Assembly (NCBI RefSeq): GCF_048270095.1
Contig: NZ_JBLWTL010000002.1
Location: 124,001 to 188,000, forward strand
Length of the DNA: 64,000 nt
Direction of reading: 5' to 3'
Source: Maricaulis sp048270095
GTDB lineage: Bacteria > Pseudomonadota > Alphaproteobacteria > Caulobacterales > Maricaulaceae
Shown here one piece after another: positions 1 through 8,056 of the stretch; within the stretch, counting starts at the first letter, position 1; every line of letters begins with the position of its first letter. The notes below the pieces were generated by a model. The model was not told where the DNA came from and did not search any database. It worked only from the letters and a program-made list of their open reading frames with translations. Position numbers and translations under genes: made by a program.

Positions 1-585
1 TGCCGGATAGGCAGACAGGCAATGCAGGACGGCCAGCCCGCCAACGCCGTTTTCGCGGGCGGTGCGGACGGCGTCATGGATCTCGGCCAGATTGGCCATG
101 CCGGTTGACATGATCATCGGTTTTCCGGTGCGCGCGACGCGGGCGATCAGCGGCAGATCGGTGATCTCGAAGGAGGCAATCTTGTAGGCCGGCGCGTCGA
201 GCGATTCCAGCAGGTCGACGGCGGTGTGGTCGAAGGGCGTCGAGAACAGCGGCACGCCCAGTTTGCGGGCACGGGCGAAGAGTTCGCCATGCCATTCAAA
301 CGGCGTGTGGGCCTCGGAGTAGAGATCGTGCAGCGAGCGCCCGTGCCATAATCCCCCCTCGATCACGAAGCCCGGGCCGTCATGATCAATCGTGATGGTA
401 TCGGCGGTATAGGTCTGGATCTTGATCGCATCGGCACCGCAGGCCGCCGCCGCCTCGATTGACGCGATGGCGCGGTCGATATGGCCAAGATGATTGGCCG
501 AGATCTCGGCGATCACCAGCGGTGGGTGATCAGGGCCGACCGGGCGCCCGGCGAAGTCGAATGTGGTGTCAGGGGCGGTGGGCAT
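1..585 (-). CDS. pseI: Pseudaminic acid synthase, N-terminal part (cut by window edge)
   Basis: Condenses 2,4-diacetamido-2,4,6-trideoxy-L-altrose with phosphoenolpyruvate to give pseudaminic acid, the sugar that decorates flagellin. I translated the minus strand from the ATG at 585: 195 codons stay open to the window edge, with VIAEISANHLG at about residues 25-35, then CGADAIKIQTYTADT and FSTPFD, the hallmarks of the NeuB/PseI TIM barrel. The family is usually about 350 residues, so the C-terminal half and the antifreeze-like SAF domain lie outside. A GAGGA ribosome-binding site stands seven bases before the ATG. It is the most downstream gene of the minus-strand sugar operon after pseB, pseG and the formyltransferase. 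The ISANH signature separates it fairly well from sialic acid synthases, but legionaminic acid synthase cannot be fully excluded. Confidence 0.88.
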   Translation of the reverse strand, partial: MPTAPDTTFDFAGRPVGPDHPPLVIAEISANHLGHIDRAIASIEAAAACGADAIKIQTYTADTITIDHDGPGFVIEGGLWHGRSLHDLYSEAHTPFEWHGELFARARKLGVPLFSTPFDHTAVDLLESLDAPAYKIASFEITDLPLIARVARTGKPMIMSTGMANLAEIHDAVRTARENGVGGLAVLHCLSAYPA

Positions 586-682
586 AATCGTCCTCAGGCA
601 GTGGTGTCCGGCCAAAAATATGTCGCGTGGCGCATGGGGCGAATCACCCTTGGAGACAGGCTTCGAGCCTCGGTCAGGCAGG

Positions 683-1312
683 TTAATTTGTCGTTCGACC
701 CTGACCGTCGGCGCTGCCGGCTTCGCCGGGACCGGATGCGTCGGAAAGCAGGCGCATCGCGGTGCGGGCGCGGGTATCCCAGCCTTCGGGCAACAGGGCA
801 AACAGCGTCGTCTTGTCGGCGGCGCGGTGCATCGGCAGGCAGGTCGTCTGGATCCGGGGCTGCAAGCGTCCGCTGGCGATCGCGTCCCAATGGCGGGCGA
901 AAACATCCTCGATTTCCTGGCGCAGCCGCACATAGCTGGACTTCAGGGTTTCAATGTCCGGATCGAGCTCGACCTCGCGCTGGACCAGGATCGGTCCGGT
1001 ATCCATCCCGCCATCGATCAGATGCAGGGTCACGCCTTTGGGGGTGTTGTCGACCCAGGACCAGAAATTTGGATCGGCGCCGCGATTGTAGGGCAGAAGC
1101 GAGATGTGCAGATTCACAATCCGGTCCGCATACTGCTCCAGCACCGGTGCAGTGATCAGGCGGCGATAGCCATAGCTGATGATCCAGTCGGGGCGGATGG
1201 CCGCAAAATCGGCCTCGCTCAGCAGGTCTGATCGCGTGGTGACACGGTCCCCCCGGGCCGTGACCGGAGCGATCAGGGCCTCGGGATAGGGGGAAAGAAT
1301 CAGGACGTGCAT
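683..1312 (-). CDS. Sugar N-formyltransferase in the nonulosonate operon
   Basis: A compact formyltransferase of 209 residues, equivalent to the catalytic domain of methionyl-tRNA formyltransferase without the C-terminal domain. The catalytic triad of the fold is visible as N67 and H69 in IVNLHISLLPYNRGADPNFW and D104 in HLIDGGMDTGPI. It would use 10-formyl-tetrahydrofolate. The gene lies between pseG and pseI, so the likely acceptor is an amino group (C5 or C7) of the pseudaminic acid or its precursor, giving an N-formyl derivative. The specific sugar and step are inference. The last 35 or so residues after the catalytic domain look low in similarity to the family. It starts 42 bases after pseG and is probably co-transcribed. 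Confidence 0.82.
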   Translation of the reverse strand: MHVLILSPYPEALIAPVTARGDRVTTRSDLLSEADFAAIRPDWIISYGYRRLITAPVLEQYADRIVNLHISLLPYNRGADPNFWSWVDNTPKGVTLHLIDGGMDTGPILVQREVELDPDIETLKSSYVRLRQEIEDVFARHWDAIASGRLQPRIQTTCLPMHRAADKTTLFALLPEGWDTRARTAMRLLSDASGPGEAGSADGQGRTTN

Positions 1313-1354
1313 GGCGCGGAGTCTGGGTGTGCGAGTTTAACCAAGTCTTGCCGG

Positions 1355-2413
1355 TCAGCCATTCGCGCGGGACGGATGCTGCGAGATCCGCGCCAGCAAG
1401 GCACGGGCGATCCGCTCCGCGCCGCGCCCGTCGCACAAGCGCGCGGCCCGGGCCGACATGTCTGCCAATTGGCGCGGTGACACCTGGCGCAGCAGACCGG
1501 GCAGGGTGTCGGCCAGCGCTGCGGGCGTCTCGATCGTCAGGGCTGCACCGGCTGCGGCCATGGCCCGGGCCGCCGGCCGCTGGTTTTCCGCCAGCACGAC
1601 GACAATGCTTGGAACGCCGAGAACGCAGCGCTCCAGGGCGCTGCCGCCGCCGGCACCGATCGCCAGATCGGCGGCCATGACGCAATCGGCCATGCGGTCG
1701 ACATCAACCAGGATATTGAGGTTCGGGTCGTTCTCTGCGGCGTGCCGCAAGCCGGGCAGGCTTGGCGCGAGCGGGCCGAGGATAACATCGATTGTGATCC
1801 CGGGCAGGCTGGCGCGGGCCAGGGAGACGATTTTCGCGCTGATGCCGCCGACATCCGTCATTCCCATCGAGACCATCAGGCGCGACAGGCCGGGGCTGGC
1901 CTGCCGCCGGGCCAGCGAGGCAATTCGCAAACGGGCAAAATCGGGCCGCAGCGGCGCCATGTCCGCTCCGAGCAGTAGCGTGGTACCTGGCGGGACCCTG
2001 TCGGCATAGTCCGATGGCTGACGGTCAAAACCCTGATCGCCCAGCAGATCGCAGTCATGGGGCCGGTCGGGCAGGTCTTCCAGCACGGCGATGACCGGTG
2101 CGATGAGCCGCATCCGGCTCTCATCGGCCTGTGTGGAGGCGTAAAGATCGACCAGTATCGCATCGGCCCGGCCATTCCAGGCCGGCGGGAGATCGAAATC
2201 GGCGGCTGATCGTGCCGTCATCACCGCAAAGCCGGATCGCGACAGGGCCGGGACAAGATCGCCGGAGCCGGGCGCACAGGCAAAGGCGATACTGGCACCA
2301 TGGGTCTTGAGCGAAGCGGCCAGCGCCAGGCATCGCATGATATGGCCGCCGCCGAGCTCTGGCCCGGCATCGGCCCGGATCAGGATACGTGCAGGCAGGG
2401 CTGCGGCAGACAT
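1355..2413 (-). CDS. pseG: UDP-2,4-diacetamido-2,4,6-trideoxy-beta-L-altropyranose hydrolase
   Basis: Removes UDP from the altrose intermediate before condensation by PseI. The 352-residue protein has the PseG N-terminal motif ILIRADAGPELGGGHIMRCL with the catalytic histidine at residue 24, and the C-terminal GAGGGSALERCVLGVPSI nucleotide-binding loop near residues 255-272, so it is a GT-B fold member of normal length. Its ATG overlaps the pseB stop codon in a TGATG arrangement, indicating translational coupling. The step between PseB and PseG needs an aminotransferase (PseC) and an acetyltransferase (PseH); neither is in the window. Confidence 0.9.
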   Translation of the reverse strand: MSAAALPARILIRADAGPELGGGHIMRCLALAASLKTHGASIAFACAPGSGDLVPALSRSGFAVMTARSAADFDLPPAWNGRADAILVDLYASTQADESRMRLIAPVIAVLEDLPDRPHDCDLLGDQGFDRQPSDYADRVPPGTTLLLGADMAPLRPDFARLRIASLARRQASPGLSRLMVSMGMTDVGGISAKIVSLARASLPGITIDVILGPLAPSLPGLRHAAENDPNLNILVDVDRMADCVMAADLAIGAGGGSALERCVLGVPSIVVVLAENQRPAARAMAAAGAALTIETPAALADTLPGLLRQVSPRQLADMSARAARLCDGRGAERIARALLARISQHPSRANG

Positions 2414-3486
2414 CAGGCGGCGTTCGCTTCGCCTATCAGTTCGCGCAGCGATGGGCCGTCGAGTTGTTCGGCATTATTGTCGGAGGAGTAGGACCAGTCA
2501 TCGGGGACCCGATGGGCCCCCTTGCCGAGATAGCGCGCCATGAGTTCGCCGGCATAGGCTGGCAGGATGGCAAAGCGGTCGCTGAGCTCAACGGTTGAAC
2601 GGGCATCATCGGACGGCACCATAATTTCGTGCAGTTTTTCGCCGGGCCGGATGCCGATCACCTTGTGCGGCAGGTCTGGCGCGATGGTATGGGCGAGGTC
2701 GACCATGCTCATCGATGGAATTTTCGGCACGAAAATCTCGCCGCCGCGGGCCATGGCCAGGGTGGAGAGGACGAAATTCACGCCCTGCTCGATGGTGATC
2801 CAGAAACGGGTCATGCGCGGGTCGGTGATGGGGAGGTGGTCAGTGCCCTCATCGATCAGCTTGCGGAAGAAGGGGATGACCGAACCCCGCGAGCCCACGA
2901 CATTGCCATAACGCACAACCGAGAAGACGGGGCCGTCGGCGCCGCCCATATGCTGGCCTGCGGTGAAAATCTTGTCGGCAGCCAGTTTCGAGGCGCCGTA
3001 GAGATTGATCGGGTTGGCCGCCTTGTCGGTCGAAAGGGCGCAAACATGCTTCACGCCACACTTGATGGTCGCGCGGACAACATTCTCGGCACCCATGACA
3101 TTGGTCTTGATGCATTCGAACGGATTGTATTCAGCGATCGGGACATGTTTCAGGGCCGCGGCATGGATGACGATATCGACCCCGCGCATCGCCTGTTCCA
3201 GGCGCGATTCATCGCGTACATCGCCGATGAAATAGCGCAGGAAGGGATAGTCGTTCGGTGAGAATTGCTGAGCCATTTCATATTGCTTCAGCTCGTCGCG
3301 CGAAAAGATGATCAATTTGCGCGGCTTGTAGTCGCGGCAAATCGTTTCAACGAAACGCTTGCCGAACGAGCCGGTCCCGCCGGTGATCAGGACGGATTTG
3401 CCGTTCAGATCGATTCGGGGCTCCCGAAAAGTGCGGCTCATCACCATCTGTTCCAGCGCATCTGCTTCGATCGGGGTCTTGGACAT
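2413..3486 (-). CDS. pseB: UDP-N-acetylglucosamine 4,6-dehydratase (inverting)
   Basis: First committed enzyme of pseudaminic acid synthesis (FlmA in Caulobacter terminology): converts UDP-GlcNAc to UDP-2-acetamido-2,6-dideoxy-beta-L-arabino-hexos-4-ulose. A short-chain dehydrogenase fold is clear: NAD-binding VLITGGTGSFGKRFV at residues 32-46, STDK at 152-155 and the YGASK catalytic motif at 163-167. The 357-residue length is slightly above the family because of about 27 extra residues before the usual LNGKSVLITGG start. A second Met at residue 16 could be the real start, but the first ATG has a weak GAGA element about seven bases upstream. It is the first gene of the minus-strand operon and faces the plus-strand cytidylyltransferase gene across a short shared promoter region. 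Confidence 0.92.
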   Translation of the reverse strand: MSKTPIEADALEQMVMSRTFREPRIDLNGKSVLITGGTGSFGKRFVETICRDYKPRKLIIFSRDELKQYEMAQQFSPNDYPFLRYFIGDVRDESRLEQAMRGVDIVIHAAALKHVPIAEYNPFECIKTNVMGAENVVRATIKCGVKHVCALSTDKAANPINLYGASKLAADKIFTAGQHMGGADGPVFSVVRYGNVVGSRGSVIPFFRKLIDEGTDHLPITDPRMTRFWITIEQGVNFVLSTLAMARGGEIFVPKIPSMSMVDLAHTIAPDLPHKVIGIRPGEKLHEIMVPSDDARSTVELSDRFAILPAYAGELMARYLGKGAHRVPDDWSYSSDNNAEQLDGPSLRELIGEANAA

Positions 3487-3532
3487 ATTGGGTCTCGTGA
3501 TTCGCCTGTCGGACTCGACGCTGGCGTGCAGC

Positions 3533-3549
3533 GGTTAACGAGGCGTTAG
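3533..3549 (-). promoter_or_regulatory. Near-perfect CtrA box between pseB and the cytidylyltransferase gene
   Basis: Reading on the minus strand the sequence is CTAACGCCTCGTTAACC, one mismatch from the CtrA full site TTAA-N7-TTAAC. It lies 47 bases upstream of the pseB start and 60 bases from the divergent gene. CtrA activates class II flagellar promoters in Caulobacter; use of the site here is inferred. Confidence 0.55.
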
Positions 3550-3608
3550 GAGAGTGCCGCAGAGACTGATACGACACTGTTTCATCAGACTACTCTTCAA
3601 GGCTGGTC

Positions 3609-4394
3609 ATGACCCTCGCCATCATCGTTCAAGCGCGTCTCGGCTCATCGCGATTGCCGGGCAAAATTCTCAACCCGCTCGGCTCGAAGACCGCGCTGGC
3701 ACGGGTGCTCGACCGCTGCGCCCGCATAGGCGGAGCCGATCATGTCATCGCTGCAATCCCTGATACCGAGGCCGATAATGTGGTCGCGGATGCGGCCCGC
3801 GCGGCGGGCTATGCCGTCAGTCGCGGTTCGGAGAGCGACGTCTTGTCGCGCTATGCCAAAGCGGCGCGCGACTGCGGTGCCGAATATATTATGCGGGTCA
3901 CCAGCGATTGCCCCTTCATCGATCCGCAGATCTGCGAACGTGTGATCGCGCTGTTGCACGACACCCATGCCGACTATGCCAGCAATACAATGCCGGCCCT
4001 GTTTCCGCACGGGCTCGATTGTGAGGTTTTCCCGGCCGTACTGCTCTATCGCGCCGACCGCCTGGCCCGTGAACCGGGCGACCGCGAGCATGTCACGCCG
4101 TGGCTGCGCCAGAACCCGCACCTCCACCACGCCTGCCTGGCCGGGCCCGGTCAGGGGCTGGAGCGGCTGCGCTGGACGCTCGACTACCCCGAAGACCTGG
4201 AATTCTTCCAGGCCGTTTACGACGAACTCGGAGAGGCCGCGGCGACGGCGTCGGCGGCCCAGCTGGCTGCCCTGTGCCTGCGCCGTCCCGACCTCGTGGC
4301 GATCAATGCCGGCCGGCTCGATCCGGGCCGGCTCGCCAACCCGCAGCTGGCCGAGATCACCAGCGCCCCGTTCGCCCTGCGTGAAGCCGCTTAA
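3609..4394 (+). CDS. SpsF-family acylneuraminate cytidylyltransferase
   Basis: A nucleotidyltransferase of 261 residues of the SpsF/NeuA type that most likely activates the nonulosonate as a CMP-sugar for transfer to flagellin (the PseF role). The N-terminal IIVQARLGSSRLPGKIL is the nucleotide-binding loop, and the acidic metal-binding segment appears as MRVTSDCPFIDP near residue 100. It also has EREHV-like and WTLDYPEDL segments typical of the SpsF group (here GDREHVTPW and RWTLDYPEDLEF). It is transcribed away from pseB, sharing the short upstream region with the CtrA-like box. The SpsF family is broader than PseF, so the exact substrate is inferred from the neighbours. Confidence 0.8.
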   Translation: MTLAIIVQARLGSSRLPGKILNPLGSKTALARVLDRCARIGGADHVIAAIPDTEADNVVADAARAAGYAVSRGSESDVLSRYAKAARDCGAEYIMRVTSDCPFIDPQICERVIALLHDTHADYASNTMPALFPHGLDCEVFPAVLLYRADRLAREPGDREHVTPWLRQNPHLHHACLAGPGQGLERLRWTLDYPEDLEFFQAVYDELGEAAATASAAQLAALCLRRPDLVAINAGRLDPGRLANPQLAEITSAPFALREAA

Positions 4395-4477
4395 GACGCG
4401 CTTTTGAGCCTTGCCGGCAAGACTTTGTTCGCACTCTGCGCCTAGTCTCGCACACTGGATCAGAAGGGTTTCGAGTC

Positions 4478-7213
4478 GTGGCCGTTTACGGGTTGGATTT
4501 ATCGGTATTGAGCGGCTGGTACCAGGCCAAGCTCAGCGCGTCGCAAGTATCCAGCGCCGCGCCCCAGGCCCGTACCGCGAATGAAACGGCCGCCGCCGGT
4601 GTGACGCCGCCCTGGGATGTGTCCAGCGAGACCGCGTCGATCGAGGACTTGCGCCGGGGCGTCCTGGCCAGCGGTGAATTCTTCGACTCCAAGAAGAGCG
4701 CCTTCTCCGATCTCAACGCTCCGGATGACTACAAGGCGCTGTTTGATCTCTATGTCGGACTGAAGACCCTGTCCTCTCTGGCCGAAAAGGCGATGGACAA
4801 GACGGTCTCGGAGACCGATCGCAAATTCATCAATACGCGATTTTCTGAAGGTCTGGCCCAGCTCGACAGCTTCTATGATTCCATGAATCTCGACGGGCTA
4901 ACCCTGCTCAAGGGCGAGCAGCTGTCCACCGCCGACAGTTCGGTCGCGATCAGCCGCGGCGAGTCCGTCTATGTCACCGGCACGGTGCATACCGGTGCCT
5001 ATGACGCCGAAGTGGCGAGCCTGACCGGCGATGTAGAGTTCACGGTCTCGGTGAAGAAGAATGGCGTGACCCAGGATATCGCCATCAATCTGGCCGATAT
5101 GGGCGCGACGACGCGCTCGCTCGACAATGTCTCGGCCCATATCAATACGGCGCTCGAGGGCGCTGGCGTGATGACACGTTTTTCCCGCGTCAAACTGGGC
5201 ACGCCGGACGAGAATAATATCATCCCCGGCAATGATTACGGCTTCAAGGTCTCGGGTATCTCGACCGAGGTTGTCAGCTTCAGCGCGGCCTCTGCAAGCC
5301 CGGCCATCTACCTCGCCGGCACGTCGGGGCTAAACGAGAATGCAGCCGGCCAGGTGGTCAAGCTGACCGATCTGGGTGCCGCGGCACCGACGACGGCTTT
5401 TTCCACCCGGCTTGAAGCTGCGCCAGACACCAGTGAAGTGGCTGTGGTCGGTAGCGAGGATGATGAGACCCGCATCAAGGAAGAGGTCAATCCGCTCGAG
5501 ATCAAGTCGAGTGCCACGGCCGCCGATGGCAGTGTTTTTGTGGTTGGTACGACGTCGGCCGCGCTGGGCGGTGCCGATATCAAGGGCGAGCACGACATGG
5601 TGCTGGCCAAGTATGATTCCACCGGCAAGATGGTGTGGAGCCGCGTGCTCGGCGCTGCGGCCGAAGCCGGCGCCACAAGCGTCGCCGTTGATGATAGCGG
5701 CAATGTCGTTGTCGCCGGCATTGTCGAGGGCGGGCTGGGCAGCACGACCGATATCGGTGGCAAGGACAGCTTCGTTGCCAAATACAATGCCAATGGTGTC
5801 GAGCAATGGCTGTCGCGCTTTGGCGGCAGCGGTGACGACCAGCCCAATGCCGTGACCATTGCCAGCGATGGCACGGTCTATGTCGCCGGCAAGGCCGCCA
5901 GTGCCTTTGGCGGTGCCAATCATCTGGGCGGTGCCAGCGATGGCTATCTGCGGGCGATCAGTTCCAGCGGTACGACGCTTTCGACGACCCGTATTGGCGG
6001 CGTTGGTGATGAATCGGTGTCCGCGATCACCATGGCGTCGGACGGCAATCTGATCGTCGCCAGCCAGGAAGACGGCGTCGGTGTGATCCGCAAATTCGAC
6101 ACGGCCGATCTGGCCGCCGGCCCGCTCTGGACCCAATCCCTGGGCGATATGGGCGCGGGCCGAATTGGTGATATCGTGGTGGATGGCAGCAATATCTATA
6201 TTGCCGGTTCGGCTGGCGGCAGTTTCGCCCCGAGCGCGCCGGTCACGGCCCATTCCGGCGGCGAGCGTGATGCCGTCCTGATCAAGCTGACCGATGGGGT
6301 CTCGGCGACGGTCGATTACACAACCTTCCTCGGCTCGGACAAGGATGAAACGGCCAATGCCATCACCCTGGATGGCTCCAAGATCTATCTCGCCGGCAAG
6401 ACCACCGGTGCCTTGCCTGGCCAGTCGCTGATCGGTGATCGCGATGCCTTTGCTGCCAGTTTCAATGCCGCCGATGGTGCCTTTGACTGGGCGGTCCAGC
6501 TCAGCGGCCGCAATGGCATCAGCGAGGCCACCGGTGTTTCCGTTGTCGCCGGCGGTGATTCCGTGCTCGACGCGATGGGCCTGCCGGCCGGGACACTGAC
6601 CTATGCCGACAGCCTTGTCGTGACCGACCGTACAGCTGCGCGTGAGGGCGATCATTTCTACGTGTCGGTCAATGGCGGACGCCGCCAGAAAATCACCATT
6701 GATGCGGACGATACGATGCGTTCGCTCACCTTCAAGATCAATGGCGCCCTGATCCTCGACGGCACCGCCGATGTCCGGCGTGCGACCAATGGCGATGCCC
6801 TGCGCATTTCGCCGAAGGACGGCTCGACCATCGAGCTGTTCGCCGGCAGTGAGGGCAGCGACTTGCTCAAGGCGCTCGGCATGGCGCCCGGCGCGATCGT
6901 CAAGAAGGCCTCCGCGCTCGACAAGGATGGTTCGGCCGATGCGCCGCCCTTGTTTGCGATGGACCTGCCGACGCTGATGAGCCTGTCCGACAAGGACACG
7001 TCGAAGACCGCCTTTGACGCGATCAGCAATGCGATGACGATCGTCCAGCGCGCCTATCGCGAACTGACGACGCCGGCAGCGTTGAAGAATCTGCTGAACG
7101 AAGGCCCGGGCAAGACCGGCGGTACTGTGCCGGCCTATCTGACCAAGCAATTGGCCAACTACACCGCCGGACTGGAACGGCTGGGCGGTTCAACGAGCGG
7201 CGGGTATTACTAG
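4478..7213 (+). CDS. flaEY: FlaEY-like flagellar protein with SBBP beta-propeller repeats
   Basis: A 911-residue protein resembling the Caulobacter flagellar regulatory protein FlaEY, a factor linked to flagellin and filament assembly. It starts at a GTG with AGAAGGG about ten bases upstream. No signal peptide is evident. Residues 70-150 are alpha-helical and flagellin-like. From about 340 to 690 there are repeated segments of the form DSxGNVVVAGxxxG and GGSGDDxxNAVTIASDGTVYVAG, matching SBBP (beta-propeller) repeats. The C-terminal 250 residues again look flagellin- or hook-associated-protein-like. It faces flbY in a convergent arrangement. No promoter was recognised in the 83-base gap before it. 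The FlaEY name rests on domain layout and gene neighbourhood, not an alignment. Confidence 0.68.
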   Translation: MAVYGLDLSVLSGWYQAKLSASQVSSAAPQARTANETAAAGVTPPWDVSSETASIEDLRRGVLASGEFFDSKKSAFSDLNAPDDYKALFDLYVGLKTLSSLAEKAMDKTVSETDRKFINTRFSEGLAQLDSFYDSMNLDGLTLLKGEQLSTADSSVAISRGESVYVTGTVHTGAYDAEVASLTGDVEFTVSVKKNGVTQDIAINLADMGATTRSLDNVSAHINTALEGAGVMTRFSRVKLGTPDENNIIPGNDYGFKVSGISTEVVSFSAASASPAIYLAGTSGLNENAAGQVVKLTDLGAAAPTTAFSTRLEAAPDTSEVAVVGSEDDETRIKEEVNPLEIKSSATAADGSVFVVGTTSAALGGADIKGEHDMVLAKYDSTGKMVWSRVLGAAAEAGATSVAVDDSGNVVVAGIVEGGLGSTTDIGGKDSFVAKYNANGVEQWLSRFGGSGDDQPNAVTIASDGTVYVAGKAASAFGGANHLGGASDGYLRAISSSGTTLSTTRIGGVGDESVSAITMASDGNLIVASQEDGVGVIRKFDTADLAAGPLWTQSLGDMGAGRIGDIVVDGSNIYIAGSAGGSFAPSAPVTAHSGGERDAVLIKLTDGVSATVDYTTFLGSDKDETANAITLDGSKIYLAGKTTGALPGQSLIGDRDAFAASFNAADGAFDWAVQLSGRNGISEATGVSVVAGGDSVLDAMGLPAGTLTYADSLVVTDRTAAREGDHFYVSVNGGRRQKITIDADDTMRSLTFKINGALILDGTADVRRATNGDALRISPKDGSTIELFAGSEGSDLLKALGMAPGAIVKKASALDKDGSADAPPLFAMDLPTLMSLSDKDTSKTAFDAISNAMTIVQRAYRELTTPAALKNLLNEGPGKTGGTVPAYLTKQLANYTAGLERLGGSTSGGYY

Positions 7214-7265
7214 GCCAGGCCAGCCGCTAGGCTTGCGCTTCCCCGATAAAGAAAGACGTGGTGGT

Positions 7266-7715
7266 TCAGGCCGTCTGGTTCAGGGCGATGGAGAGGCCGC
7301 GCGACTGTTGCGGTCGCTGGGCGGCGCCGGGGCCATAGCCATGGCCGGTGCTGCGCTGGCGTTCGGCTTCCTCGGCGATGGCGCGGACAACGCCCTCGGT
7401 GATCACCTTCATGGCCGTCACGGCGCGGGCATTTTCGGCCAGGGCGGCGTGGAAGCTGACGGTTGCCTCGCGCAAGGTGTTCTTGAGCGGCGCCGGTGCG
7501 CCGGCGAAGCGGGTCGGTTCGCTGCGGGCCCGGGCGACCTCGCTGCGATAGATATTGGCGAGCTTGCTCTTTTCATCCTGCAGCGTGACCGCGTCCTGTG
7601 GCCGGCGGCGCTGAAACATCCGGGTTTCGCCGCGGACAAGCTCGGTCAGGCGGATCGTCAGGCGCAATAGCGCCTCGGCGCGTTCGGTACCGTTTCTCGC
7701 GGCTAGTTCGGTCAC
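7266..7715 (-). CDS. flbY: FlbY/FlgN-like flagellar protein
   Basis: A 149-residue, mostly helical protein in the position of the Caulobacter basal-body gene flbY, after flgI and the rod-binding protein. It begins MTELAARNGTERAEALLRL and is rich in Arg and Ala without a signal peptide or membrane segment, resembling the FlgN chaperone fold, which keeps hook-associated proteins export-competent. The start overlaps the rod-binding gene stop by four bases (ATGA), so it is the last gene of the sigma-54 flgI operon. The assignment is mainly from context and length. Confidence 0.65.
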   Translation of the reverse strand: MTELAARNGTERAEALLRLTIRLTELVRGETRMFQRRRPQDAVTLQDEKSKLANIYRSEVARARSEPTRFAGAPAPLKNTLREATVSFHAALAENARAVTAMKVITEGVVRAIAEEAERQRSTGHGYGPGAAQRPQQSRGLSIALNQTA

Positions 7716-8056
7716 TGGCTCTCTCCACCCTGGCTGTCAGCGGCTTCCTGGTAGCGCAGGATCTCCGAGGTCAGGCGATCCGACAGACCCAGTCCGCCAG
7801 CCTGCGACATCACCTTGGCGTATTCCTCGTTGAGCATGCCGCGGAAGGCGTTCTCGCCAGGACCGCCGCCAAAGGGATTATCCTCGCCGACCTGGGCAAA
7901 CATGGCTTCCATCATCTGCGCCAGGAAAACGGATTCGAAATCCTCGGCCGCAGCGCGGGCGGCATCCGCCGTCGTGCCGCTGGTCTGGGCGGTGATATTG
8001 CCCGAACGCGAGGCGCCGAGCGCCTGGTTGAGCTGAAAGTCGAGCAGGCTTTCCAT
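7712..8056 (-). CDS. flgJ: Rod-binding protein (FlgJ N-terminal domain, CheL-like)
   Basis: A 114-residue protein equal to the rod-capping half of FlgJ, which helps rod subunits assemble in the periplasm; as usual in alphaproteobacteria the muramidase domain is absent. The segment AAEDFESVFLAQMMEAMFAQ around residues 37-56, GENAFRGMLNEEYAKVM and GGLGLSDRLTSEIL are the conserved FlgJ-N motifs. It overlaps flgI upstream (TAATG) and flbY downstream (ATGA), so all three are one translationally coupled operon. Confidence 0.86.
   Translation of the reverse strand: MESLLDFQLNQALGASRSGNITAQTSGTTADAARAAAEDFESVFLAQMMEAMFAQVGEDNPFGGGPGENAFRGMLNEEYAKVMSQAGGLGLSDRLTSEILRYQEAADSQGGESQ

Noticed and set aside
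5330..7150. Open frame of 606 codons on the minus strand within the FlaEY-like gene
   Set aside because: It lies wholly inside the real gene with no ribosome-binding site and a repetitive Ile/Gly/Arg composition typical of antisense translation.
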